Source: CAZQDP01 sp964592375 (GTDB lineage: Bacteria; Bacillota; Clostridia; RUG12999). From it: a stretch of 9,445 bases of DNA. Shown here in pieces: positions 1 to 5,707 of the stretch (position 1 is the stretch's first letter; each line of letters starts with the position of its first letter). The notes beneath the pieces are model-generated. The model worked only from the letters and a program-made list of their open reading frames with translations, was not told the origin of the DNA and did not search any database. Location: NCBI GenBank assembly GCA_964592375.1, contig CAZQDP010000080.1:1-9445 (forward strand). Direction: 5' to 3'. Both the position numbers and the translations under genes were made by a program.

Positions 1-81
1 TATAAACACACCAACAATCGCTGGATCAAATTGAGTCCCGGAGCATCTGAGCATTACTTCTACATCGACATTATATTCCAT
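1..81 (-). pseudogene. Possible remnant of an HD-GYP-type C-terminus
   Basis: On the minus strand a 27-codon open frame runs from an ATG at 79-81 out of the window. It contains the stretch RCSGTQFDPAIVGVF. The GTQFDP motif followed by a short hydrophobic helix is typical of the end of HD-GYP cyclic-di-GMP phosphodiesterase domains, where it follows the DG-x-TS-x-RPYR region. Here a TAA stop (85-87) lies one codon upstream of the ATG, and none of the three minus frames over 82-180 resembles an HD domain. The piece is therefore more likely a detached tail of a decayed gene than a complete gene. The assignment rests on about 15 residues and the sequence continues beyond the edge, so it is tentative. 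Confidence 0.35.
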
Positions 82-130
82 TTTTTAATCAATTACAAGC
101 TTTTTTTTGCATATGCCGTTTAAATAGAGC

Positions 131-138
131 GGACAAAC
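131..138 (+). promoter_or_regulatory. Candidate SpoIIID-binding site upstream of spoIIID
   Basis: GGACAAAC matches the core RRACARNY of the SpoIIID recognition sequence known from Bacillus. It lies about 160 bases upstream of the spoIIID start, in an AT-rich gene-free stretch (82-296). That stretch also holds T8-9 runs followed by GCATAT (101-114 and 252-266) and an 11-base palindrome (203-213). Such a short match occurs often by chance, so autoregulation is only a suggestion. Confidence 0.2.
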
Positions 139-241
139 CGTTTATGGTTTTGCACTTAAATCTTTTTGTGCCTTTTACAGTATCACAAGACGCCTTTTGT
201 CGGTTAATTTAACGATTTTTTCCTGCATATATTTTTCCAAA

Positions 242-270
242 ACATATTCCCATTTTTTTTTGCATATATT
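242..270 (+). promoter_or_regulatory. Candidate sigma-E-type promoter for spoIIID
   Basis: ACATATTC (242-249) resembles the sporulation sigma-E -35 element and CATATATT (263-270) its -10 element, with 13 bases between them. Transcription would begin near 277, leaving a leader of about 20 bases before the GTG start. In Bacillus spoIIID is transcribed by sigma-E in the mother cell, so this arrangement is expected. The region is very AT-rich, so the match is weak evidence. Confidence 0.3.
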
Positions 271-296
271 GTTACAAATGGCAAAAGGGGGAATAT

Positions 297-554
297 GTGT
301 TGAAGGATTACATAGAGGAAAGAGCTGTTACTCTTGCAAACTACCTGATCGATACAAAAGCCACTGTAAGAGATGCTGCAAAAAAATTTGGGATCAGCAA
401 GTCCACGGTCCACAAAGATGTAACTGACAGACTGATGAAAATAAATAAATCCTTAACCTTACAGGCAAAAGCTGTTTTAGACATTAATAAGGCGGAGCGT
501 CATCTTCGGGGCGGAATGGCGACAAAAGAAAAATATCGGAACAAAGTGGTTTAA
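297..554 (+). CDS. spoIIID: SpoIIID, sporulation transcriptional regulator
   Basis: This small DNA-binding regulator acts in the mother cell during endospore formation, where it switches sigma-E-dependent genes on or off before sigma-K becomes active. The 85-residue product is close to the usual length (93 in B. subtilis). A helix-turn-helix lies at about residues 23-46 and contains FGISKSTVHKDVTDRL, nearly identical to the family. A basic C-terminal helix follows with the signature RHLRGGMATKEKY (68-80), which makes additional DNA contacts in the family. The start is GTG at 297, placed 5 bases after an AAAAGGGGG ribosome-binding site (283-291). TTG at 300 is an alternative, and the ATG at 294 runs into a stop within two codons. 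The gene stands alone, closed by its own terminator. Its presence marks the host as a spore former. Confidence 0.95.
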   Translation: MLKDYIEERAVTLANYLIDTKATVRDAAKKFGISKSTVHKDVTDRLMKINKSLTLQAKAVLDINKAERHLRGGMATKEKYRNKVV

Positions 555-597
555 AAAAGGGTCTGTATGCCAATTACGGGTATACAGACTCTTTTAT
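555..597 (+). terminator. Rho-independent terminator of spoIIID
   Basis: A stem starts with GTCTGTATGC (561-570) and closes with the imperfect complement GTATACAGAC (580-589). G-U, G-C and A-U pairs extend it outward, and CTTTTATT follows. It begins immediately after the spoIIID stop codon. Confidence 0.85.
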
Positions 598-709
598 TCA
601 CTAAAAAATATCATAAACGCATATCATTTATTTTGATATATTCTATTGCAACTGGCCCTCTTATAGAGAAAGATTTTCGAATTCAAATGACCTTTGCAGG
701 CTAAAAAAA

Positions 710-738
710 TTGACAAAATAGAGCGCGTATGTTATAAT
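710..738 (+). promoter_or_regulatory. Consensus housekeeping promoter for the FNT-lipB-lipA operon
   Basis: TTGACA (710-715) and TATAAT (733-738) are both perfect sigma-A hexamers, separated by the optimal 17 bases. Transcription should start near 745. This points to strong vegetative transcription of the downstream operon, and makes the hairpin that follows directly the likely control point. Confidence 0.85.
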
Positions 739-745
739 CCTGCGT

Positions 746-776
746 AGGGGCAACCGATGGTGGCTGCCCTTTTTTA
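746..776 (+). promoter_or_regulatory. Terminator-like hairpin at the 5' end of the FNT-lip transcript
   Basis: GGGCA (748-752) pairs with TGCCC (765-769). The stem extends inward across one A-C mismatch by CC (754-755) with GG (762-763) and outward by a G-U pair, and a run of six T residues follows (770-775). It begins within about three bases of the predicted transcription start. As an intrinsic terminator it would release an RNA of only about 30 bases, so it could instead stabilise the 5' end or act as a short attenuator. I see no match to a riboswitch class I know. Confidence 0.55.
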
Positions 777-808
777 TCACTTATATGCACGACGGTGGAA
801 AGGTTGAT

Positions 809-1615
809 TTGCGAAAGATGAATGGAAATATTGGTGAGCTGATTGCAAAAAAGGTTCAGTATACAGCATCCAAGGCTGTGCTTGTTTCTATATTGGGTGG
901 AATGTTTATATCTCTTGCGGCTATGGGAAGCTTGTCTATTTCAGCGGATCCCTCTGGGGGCAGCACGGCACTTGTGCTCTCAGGCATTGTGTTCTCTATT
1001 GGCCTTGTGATGACGATGATGTTTGGAGCGGATATTTTCACAGGCAACACTTTAATTGTGCTCCCTCTCATGCAACGAAAAACCACCGCGCAACGATTTT
1101 TGGCAAATTTACTGCTCGTGCTTTTGGGCAATTTTCTAGGGGCGCTTCTTGTGGTGAGCCTTGGTACCACATCGGGTTTCTTTACAGGAAGAGTGCTAGA
1201 CAGACTTTTATTTGTAGCCGACCATAAGATAAGCCTTGCCTGGTATGCTCAGATAAGTGCAGGTATTTTGTGTAATTTACTGGTCAGTATTGCAGTGTTG
1301 ATGGCCTATTTATCCGAAAACACGGTTGGCAAAATTATTTCCTGCATTCTACCTGTGACGCTATTTATTATATGCGGATATGAGCATATTGTGGCCAATA
1401 TGTTTATTCTGCCTGCGGCATACATTCTCCGCGAAGCAGCCGGTGGGGAACCTTTTCCTCTTCCTGCGATGCTCCAGAGCTTTTTGATGGTGGGACTTGG
1501 CAATTTAGTTGGCGGTCTATTTGTGGGTTGCACCTATTATTATTCCAATATGTATTCAAAAAATCACGTCCATACCTATATCAATACCAATGAGAGCAAG
1601 AGGCATATTGTATGA
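809..1615 (+). CDS. FNT-family formate/nitrite/hydrosulfide channel
   Basis: This is a pentameric inner-membrane channel subunit for small monovalent anions (formate, nitrite or hydrosulfide). Six hydrophobic segments are visible. FNT hallmarks include FGADIFTGN in the loop before the second half-helix region, two GN-x-x-G motifs (GNFLG and GNLVG), ILCNLLVSIAVLMA, and GYEHIVANMF with the conserved pore histidine (about residue 193 from the TTG start). Length, about 268 residues, is normal. I prefer TTG at 809 because GGTGGAAAGG (793-802) lies six bases upstream. An ATG at 785 would add eight residues but has no ribosome-binding site and follows the leader hairpin. The stop overlaps the lipB start (ATGA, 1612-1615), indicating translational coupling. 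The substrate cannot be decided from the sequence; formate fits best if the operon serves one-carbon metabolism. Confidence 0.88.
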   Translation: MRKMNGNIGELIAKKVQYTASKAVLVSILGGMFISLAAMGSLSISADPSGGSTALVLSGIVFSIGLVMTMMFGADIFTGNTLIVLPLMQRKTTAQRFLANLLLVLLGNFLGALLVVSLGTTSGFFTGRVLDRLLFVADHKISLAWYAQISAGILCNLLVSIAVLMAYLSENTVGKIISCILPVTLFIICGYEHIVANMFILPAAYILREAAGGEPFPLPAMLQSFLMVGLGNLVGGLFVGCTYYYSNMYSKNHVHTYINTNESKRHIV

Positions 1616-2283
1616 AAATGAATATATGTTATTTAGGGCTTATTCCTTTTGGTGAGGCACTTGAAATTCAAGAAAGGCTTCATGCGCTTCGCTTGCAGGG
1701 AAAGATTGAAAACACATTGCTACTTTTAGAGCACCCCCCTGTCATTACCCTTGGCACCCGGGGGAAATATGATAACATCTATCTGCCAAGGCAGGAACTG
1801 GAAGAAAAGGGTGTTACCATTTTTGAAATCAATCGTGGTGGTGATGTAACCTACCATGGGCCTGGGCAGATTGTGGGTTATCCTATCGTGGATCTTTCGG
1901 ATTTGGATAGAAGCATAAGACCGTTTGTTTGTAATATTGAAAATGCTATTATTGCACTACTTCAGCATGAATTCGGACTTGCGGCTGAAACCCGGAGTGG
2001 GAAATACACCGGCGTATGGGTGGGGGACAAAAAAATAACGGCTATTGGCATTGCTGTTAGCAAATGGGTGACCATGCACGGTTTTGCCTTTAATGTCAAT
2101 ACGGACCTTACGCATTTTGATTGGATTAATCCATGTGGTCTATCCATGGGCGTAACCTCCGTTCAGGCACTCATCGGAGGGGCTGTCGATATGGACAACC
2201 TGTTTGCCCTTGTCGCAAGCTATATGATAAAAGCGTTTGATTGCGAGTCTACCGAGGTATCCATCGATTCGTTATTGGTATAG
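1612..2283 (+). CDS. lipB: LipB, octanoyl-ACP:protein N-octanoyltransferase
   Basis: This cytoplasmic enzyme moves the octanoyl group from acyl carrier protein to a lysine of lipoyl domains (GcvH, 2-oxoacid dehydrogenase E2), the first step of endogenous lipoylation. The 223-residue product shows the LipB signature RGGDVTYHGPGQIVGYP at about 75-91. The catalytic pair is visible: Lys141 in GDKKITAIGI and Cys175 in NPCGL, matching K135 and C169 of the E. coli enzyme. The start at 1612 overlaps the preceding stop by four bases, and AAGAGG (1598-1603) lies eight bases upstream; ATG at 1618 is a less likely alternative. The LipB type, rather than the LipM/LipL type used by Bacillus, is notable for a Gram-positive spore former. 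lipA follows after 48 bases. Confidence 0.95.
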   Translation: MKMNICYLGLIPFGEALEIQERLHALRLQGKIENTLLLLEHPPVITLGTRGKYDNIYLPRQELEEKGVTIFEINRGGDVTYHGPGQIVGYPIVDLSDLDRSIRPFVCNIENAIIALLQHEFGLAAETRSGKYTGVWVGDKKITAIGIAVSKWVTMHGFAFNVNTDLTHFDWINPCGLSMGVTSVQALIGGAVDMDNLFALVASYMIKAFDCESTEVSIDSLLV

Positions 2284-2307
2284 ATAAAACATATCTTTAC
2301 GTTTTGT

Positions 2308-2354
2308 GAGGGAAAGGAATGAAACGATCCATTGGAACAAAAAACTCCTCTTAA
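2308..2354 (+). other. lipA translation-initiation region with an out-of-frame ATG
   Basis: A purine-rich ribosome-binding site, GAGGGAAAGGA (2308-2318), sits in front of an ATG at 2319. That ATG opens an 11-codon frame (MKRSIGTKNSS) ending at TAA 2352-2354, one base out of register with lipA. The in-frame lipA start, TTG 2332, lies 13 bases beyond the ribosome-binding site. Removing one A from the A6 run (2339-2344) would join the ATG frame to lipA as MKRSIGTKTPLKKPEW. Confidence 0.5.
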
Positions 2355-3216
2355 AAAGCCCGAATGGTTTAAGGTAAAAGCAAATACGGGCACAGTGAAC
2401 CTTGAAGTGGAAAATATCTTGCGAAAATACAACCTCCATACGGTATGCGAGGAAGCCGGCTGCCCCAACTGTGGAGAATGCTTTGGCAAGCGTACTGCAA
2501 CCTTTATGATTTTGGGTAGGATGTGCACCAGAAACTGCTTTTTTTGCAATGTAAATCACGGCACTCCCCAAGCGGTAGATGCCGGCGAACCGGAAAATAT
2601 AGCAAAAGCAGTCCGTTTGCTTGATCTGTCCCATGTTGTGATTACCTCTGTTACCCGAGATGATTTGGCGGATGGCGGTGCAGATCATTTTGCGAAAGTC
2701 ATCTGTAGTATTCGCAGTGAATTTAAGCAAAAGTGCCCCATTATTGAAGTGCTTATTCCCGACCTTGGGGGTGATGAGCACGCCCTTGCAAGGGTGATGG
2801 AGGCAGGGCCGGATATTCTTAATCATAATGTAGAGACCATTGCACGCCTTTATTCTACCGTAAGGCCGCAGGCGGAATATCACCGTTCTCTTTTACTCCT
2901 TGAACGCGCGAAAAAAAAAGACCCCTCCATCCTCACGAAAAGTGGCATCATGGTGGGTCTGGGTGAGCAGTTTGATGAGGTTTTGGAAGTCATGCGGGAC
3001 TTAGCGGGGGTAGGGTGTGATATTTTAACGGTGGGCCAGTATTTGGCTCCCTCACGTCAGCATCATCCGGTTGTGGAATATATCCACCCCGATGTGTTTG
3101 CGGAATATAAAAAGCAAGGAGAGGCGCTGGGCATTGGCTATGTGGCTTCCGCTCCTCTGGTTCGAAGCTCCTATCACGCCAAGGAGGCATTTGATTTTGT
3201 AAATCGTTCGAAATAA
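2332..3216 (+). CDS. lipA: LipA, lipoyl synthase (radical SAM)
   Basis: This enzyme inserts two sulfur atoms into protein-bound octanoyl chains to make lipoyl groups, using S-adenosylmethionine radical chemistry and sacrificing an auxiliary 4Fe-4S cluster. The 294-residue product has every hallmark. The auxiliary-cluster cysteines C39, C44 and C50 form CX4CX5C within HTVCEEAGCPNCGEC. The radical-SAM CX3CX2C (C65, C69, C72) follows in MCTRNCFFC. The C-terminal RSSYHA (278-283) supplies the unusual serine cluster ligand. VGLGE and TVGQYL barrel motifs are also present. The N-terminus up to KKPEW is of normal length from TTG 2332, although the ribosome-binding site favours ATG 2319 in another frame. 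It completes the operon and feeds on the LipB product. Confidence 0.95.
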   Translation: MEQKTPLKKPEWFKVKANTGTVNLEVENILRKYNLHTVCEEAGCPNCGECFGKRTATFMILGRMCTRNCFFCNVNHGTPQAVDAGEPENIAKAVRLLDLSHVVITSVTRDDLADGGADHFAKVICSIRSEFKQKCPIIEVLIPDLGGDEHALARVMEAGPDILNHNVETIARLYSTVRPQAEYHRSLLLLERAKKKDPSILTKSGIMVGLGEQFDEVLEVMRDLAGVGCDILTVGQYLAPSRQHHPVVEYIHPDVFAEYKKQGEALGIGYVASAPLVRSSYHAKEAFDFVNRSK

Positions 3217-3252
3217 AAAACCTTCGTTCATCAATGAATTCCTGTAAAAATT

Positions 3253-3281
3253 AAACCGCCCTTAAATGAGGGCGGTTTTTC
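3253..3281. terminator. Bidirectional terminator between convergent genes
   Basis: A perfect 10-bp stem (AAACCGCCCT 3253-3262, AGGGCGGTTT 3269-3278) with a six-base loop is followed by T residues to 3280. On the opposite strand the stem is followed by TTTAATTTTTAC. It serves lipA on the plus strand and the hydrolase gene on the minus strand. Its right arm lies inside the last codons of that hydrolase gene, whose stop codon (3262-3264) spans the stem-loop junction. Confidence 0.85.
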
Positions 3282-4086
3282 CATCATATGCAACTTCTAT
3301 GCCATGGGGTGCTGCTAACTGTTCCAGCTCATGGTGCAACAGCTTTCCATTATGGGAAAAATGGGTGATAAAAAGCTTTGTGCTCTTCCCAATGACTGCT
3401 AGCGTTGTCAGCGTCTCTTTTACTTCTATGACATCGGGGATCCCCATATGATTTCTGCCTTCCTTGGTTGCCCCAAAGGTACATTCAAAAATCACAGCGT
3501 CAAAAAAATGGCCGGCAATGGCGCTCCAGGTTTCTTCTCCAAAATACCCTGAATCATGGCCGATTAGTAGCTTCTGTCCATGGGACTCTACAATATAAAT
3601 AAAACATTTCTCTCTTTTATCATGCTCAGCGAGTAGCGGCGTGACAACCGCTTCACCCATCTGAATTGGTTCAAATGCTTTGGCTTCTTTAAAGAGAAGC
3701 CTTGTATCATCGCACCGCTTATATTCCTTCATTCGGTTTCCAATATCCGTAACCTTTTCATTTCCATATACCGTAAGTGGGGCTTTCCCCTCTGGGAGAT
3801 GGGCAAAGTGCATTCCTCTGTGCATTAAATCCTCCGGATAGAAATGGTCACTGTGGGAATGTGTAATGAGCAGATGCTCAATATCACAAAGGTCAATTTT
3901 ATTCTGCAAAAAATGCAAATAGGTATCCGGCCCAAAATCCACCATATACTGATCATCAATAAGCAACGAGGAACGAGTGCGGATATTCTTCCCACCTATC
4001 TCAAGGGCACGTTTGCACACACTGCATGGACAGAACAAACCCGGCCATCCTTCTGCGGCGGCGGTTCCTAAAAATTGAACTTTCAT
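3262..4086 (-). CDS. PhnP-like metallo-beta-lactamase-fold hydrolase
   Basis: This is a predicted cytoplasmic metal-dependent phosphodiesterase of the PhnP/COG1235 group, 274 residues. The metal ligands can be traced: H76, H78, D80 and H81 in THSHSDH, H155 in AEHDK, D178 in GHDSGYF and H242 in ITHFSH. A separate structural zinc site, typical of PhnP, is also present: CPCSVC gives C19, C21 and C24, and H245 lies three residues after H242, as in the E. coli enzyme. E. coli PhnP cleaves cyclic ribose phosphates in phosphonate breakdown, but no phn genes are visible here, so the substrate is unknown. The start ATG has AAGGATG upstream. It lies 58 bases after the flavoprotein gene with no obvious terminator between, so the two are probably cotranscribed. 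Confidence 0.85.
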   Translation of the reverse strand: MKVQFLGTAAAEGWPGLFCPCSVCKRALEIGGKNIRTRSSLLIDDQYMVDFGPDTYLHFLQNKIDLCDIEHLLITHSHSDHFYPEDLMHRGMHFAHLPEGKAPLTVYGNEKVTDIGNRMKEYKRCDDTRLLFKEAKAFEPIQMGEAVVTPLLAEHDKREKCFIYIVESHGQKLLIGHDSGYFGEETWSAIAGHFFDAVIFECTFGATKEGRNHMGIPDVIEVKETLTTLAVIGKSTKLFITHFSHNGKLLHHELEQLAAPHGIEVAYDGKTALI

Positions 4087-4144
4087 ATATTATCATCCTT
4101 TTTTCGACTAAACTTAGCACCAAACTTCTGGTTATTGGTCTTTT

Positions 4145-4627
4145 TTATTCATCCAGCCTTTTCCCAATCACAGAAGAAGCAGTTAATTTAAGGATAGCGG
4201 TCCTGCAAAATATCTCTTCATTGTAATGGAGCTCGTCCACTTTGCCATAATGCTGCATAATCAAATTCATGCCGAGTATCCTTTCGCTTTTGTCCGCCAC
4301 AACCGATATCTCGCCTTCGCCCATGATGCTTTCGTAATGCATTGTGTAATCACAAGGCTTCTCCCCTACGATTAGCTGATGAGCGCAGTCCAGCTCAAAG
4401 CAAACCTTGGGGTTGCTTCGCAAAATATCAAGCTTTCTTCCTTCGCTGGCACAATGAAAATAAAAAATCAGCCCATCCTCATCCGAAAACCCAAAATTCA
4501 TGGGCACAATATATGGATACTCACCGTCAAACAGTCCAATGCGACAAACATTGCACTTCTCTATGATTTGAGAAATTTCATCTTTGCCGGTTACCGCTCG
4601 ATTTATTTTTCGCATTTGATGCTTCAA
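4145..4627 (-). CDS. Nim/pyridoxamine-phosphate-oxidase-like flavin protein
   Basis: This small split-barrel flavoprotein of about 160 residues resembles the NimA group (COG3467), whose members bind flavin and in some cases reduce 5-nitroimidazoles. Family features are the opening segment with an MRKINRA-like start, YPYIVPMNFGF (37-47), FYFHCASEGRKLDIL with the conserved His58, and CFELD before a GEGEISVV strand. TTG at 4625-4627 is favoured as start because AAGGAG (4637-4642) lies nine bases upstream; ATG at residue 5 would be 21 bases away. A perfect promoter stands directly upstream. Most relatives are annotated only from homology, so nitroimidazole reduction here is not established. It probably forms a two-gene unit with the downstream hydrolase. 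Confidence 0.85.
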   Translation of the reverse strand: MKHQMRKINRAVTGKDEISQIIEKCNVCRIGLFDGEYPYIVPMNFGFSDEDGLIFYFHCASEGRKLDILRSNPKVCFELDCAHQLIVGEKPCDYTMHYESIMGEGEISVVADKSERILGMNLIMQHYGKVDELHYNEEIFCRTAILKLTASSVIGKRLDE

Positions 4628-4648
4628 AACATATCACTCCTTGAGAGA

Positions 4649-4677
4649 ATTATATCCATAAACCCTGCTTTTGTCAA
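4649..4677 (-). promoter_or_regulatory. Consensus promoter of the flavoprotein-hydrolase unit
   Basis: Read on the minus strand, TTGACA (4672-4677) and TATAAT (4649-4654) are perfect hexamers with a 17-base spacer. The SD sequence AAGGAG follows six bases after the -10 element, so the leader is only about 20 bases. The promoter lies between the AraC-type gene and the flavoprotein gene, so the latter need not depend on read-through. Confidence 0.85.
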
Positions 4678-4704
4678 GCACACTGGATTGCTGTATTAAC
4701 CCCT

Positions 4705-5598
4705 TTATCGCGCCAGGGTCCGTTTTTTAAAATCCATTGGCCTCATCCCGGTGTGTTGCTTAAAAAGTCGAGAAAAATACTGAGGCGAAGAGATGGAGAG
4801 CTTTTCGGTCACCTCCCCTATCTGATTGTCTTCACTTAGTAGCTTTATTGCTTCTTTTATTTTCATTTTATTAAAATATTGAATGACCCCCATCCCCATG
4901 TATTTCTTAAATAGCCGCTTGAGGTTGCTACGACTGCAATTGCAATGCGTGCAAATATCCTCAATGGACAACGCCCCATAAATATTTGCATTCAAGTAAG
5001 TAACGGCTGTGGAATATAGTGTGCAAATGTAAGAATCCGTAAAGGGAATGTATGGGTTTTTCTCAGGAATTGTATTCATCTGTATTGCCTTTCGGGTTAG
5101 CTCAATCACAATAAGCTCTAAAATACTTTTAACCTTTTGTGTAGCAGCATGCTGCGCATTTTCGGATATTACAATTTTCCAAATCGCTTCATCAGTCTGG
5201 ATATGATCGATAAGGGTTTTGCATTCTGATTCCAGCATGTCAAACAGGGCGCATAGTTGCGGATGAATATCGAATATTTTGTTTTCAAATAAGCTCGGAT
5301 TTTCACTGGACATGATGAATGATACAAATAAGGCATCGCACGAGGAGACGGCAGGAAACATACTTTTGTGAAATGCCATTGGTTTGTGAACAATCGCTTG
5401 ATTTTCAGATATGATATACATATTTTCATCCGATACGGTATTGAGTTGTCCATGCTTCACATATGTAATTTCCCAAAAATCATGATATTCGCCTTCATAA
5501 AAATACCCTTTTTCAAAATGGCCATTGTGAATGGATATGACACTGGGAATCTGAAAAACCATTTGCAATGTGGTGGGGGCATATTCATACATCGTCAT
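4705..5598 (-). CDS. AraC-family transcriptional regulator
   Basis: A 297-residue regulator with an N-terminal cupin-like sensor domain (about residues 15-110, including EGEYHDFWEITYVKHG and ENQAIVHKPMAFHK) and a C-terminal pair of AraC helix-turn-helix motifs. HTH1 is at about 211-232 (SIEDICTHCNCSRSNLKRLF). HTH2 is at about 260-282 (VTEKLSISSPQYFSRLFKQH), followed by GMRPMDFKKR. This architecture usually senses a small molecule, often a sugar, and activates neighbouring genes. The divergently placed permease and barrel-enzyme genes are the likely targets. Two starts are possible: ATG 5598, only three bases from GAGG (5602-5605), and ATG 5592, with nine bases spacing and better placed. No clear terminator follows before the flavoprotein promoter. 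Confidence 0.9.
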   Translation of the reverse strand: MTMYEYAPTTLQMVFQIPSVISIHNGHFEKGYFYEGEYHDFWEITYVKHGQLNTVSDENMYIISENQAIVHKPMAFHKSMFPAVSSCDALFVSFIMSSENPSLFENKIFDIHPQLCALFDMLESECKTLIDHIQTDEAIWKIVISENAQHAATQKVKSILELIVIELTRKAIQMNTIPEKNPYIPFTDSYICTLYSTAVTYLNANIYGALSIEDICTHCNCSRSNLKRLFKKYMGMGVIQYFNKMKIKEAIKLLSEDNQIGEVTEKLSISSPQYFSRLFKQHTGMRPMDFKKRTLAR

Positions 5599-5605
5599 TC
5601 ACCTC

Positions 5606-5620
5606 AAATTGATCCAATTT
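5606..5620. promoter_or_regulatory. Perfect dyad in the AraC-permease divergent region
   Basis: AAATTG and CAATTT form a perfect 6-bp inverted repeat around ATC, immediately upstream of the AraC-type gene's ribosome-binding site. It could be an operator for the divergent pair. AraC proteins usually bind direct repeats, and short AT-rich dyads are common, so this is only a candidate. Confidence 0.25.
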
Positions 5621-5645
5621 TATAATTAAATGGTCTTTTTCGCAC

Positions 5646-5674
5646 TTGTTTTGCATTTTCTTATACATTATAAT
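5646..5674 (+). promoter_or_regulatory. Probable promoter for the permease and barrel-enzyme genes
   Basis: A perfect TATAAT (5669-5674) lies 17 bases after a weak -35 hexamer, TTGTTT (5646-5651). A good -10 with a poor -35 is typical of promoters that need an activator, which fits control by the adjacent AraC-type protein. Transcription would begin near 5681, about 27 bases before the permease start. Confidence 0.5.
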
Positions 5675-5707
5675 ACAAAGGAAATAAGAAAGCAAGGGGT
5701 AAGATTG

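Noticed and set aside
1..123. Plus-strand open frame running from the edge to a stop at 121
   Set aside because: The translation is low in complexity and unlike any family, whereas the opposite strand shows a coherent HD-GYP-like motif.
746..776. Fluoride riboswitch, because GATGG resembles part of its consensus
   Set aside because: The second stem and the downstream pseudoknot partner are absent, and the element is only about 30 bases long.
785..808. ATG 785 as the FNT start
   Set aside because: No ribosome-binding site precedes it, whereas TTG 809 follows GGTGGAAAGG at proper spacing.
2272..2883. 203-codon minus-strand frame opposite lipB/lipA
   Set aside because: It is the antisense shadow of lipA, which carries all conserved motifs, and it resembles no protein family.
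5630..5707. N-terminal extension of the permease (26 extra residues)
   Set aside because: It lies across the likely promoter, and ATG 5708 has a good ribosome-binding site and starts the first membrane helix.
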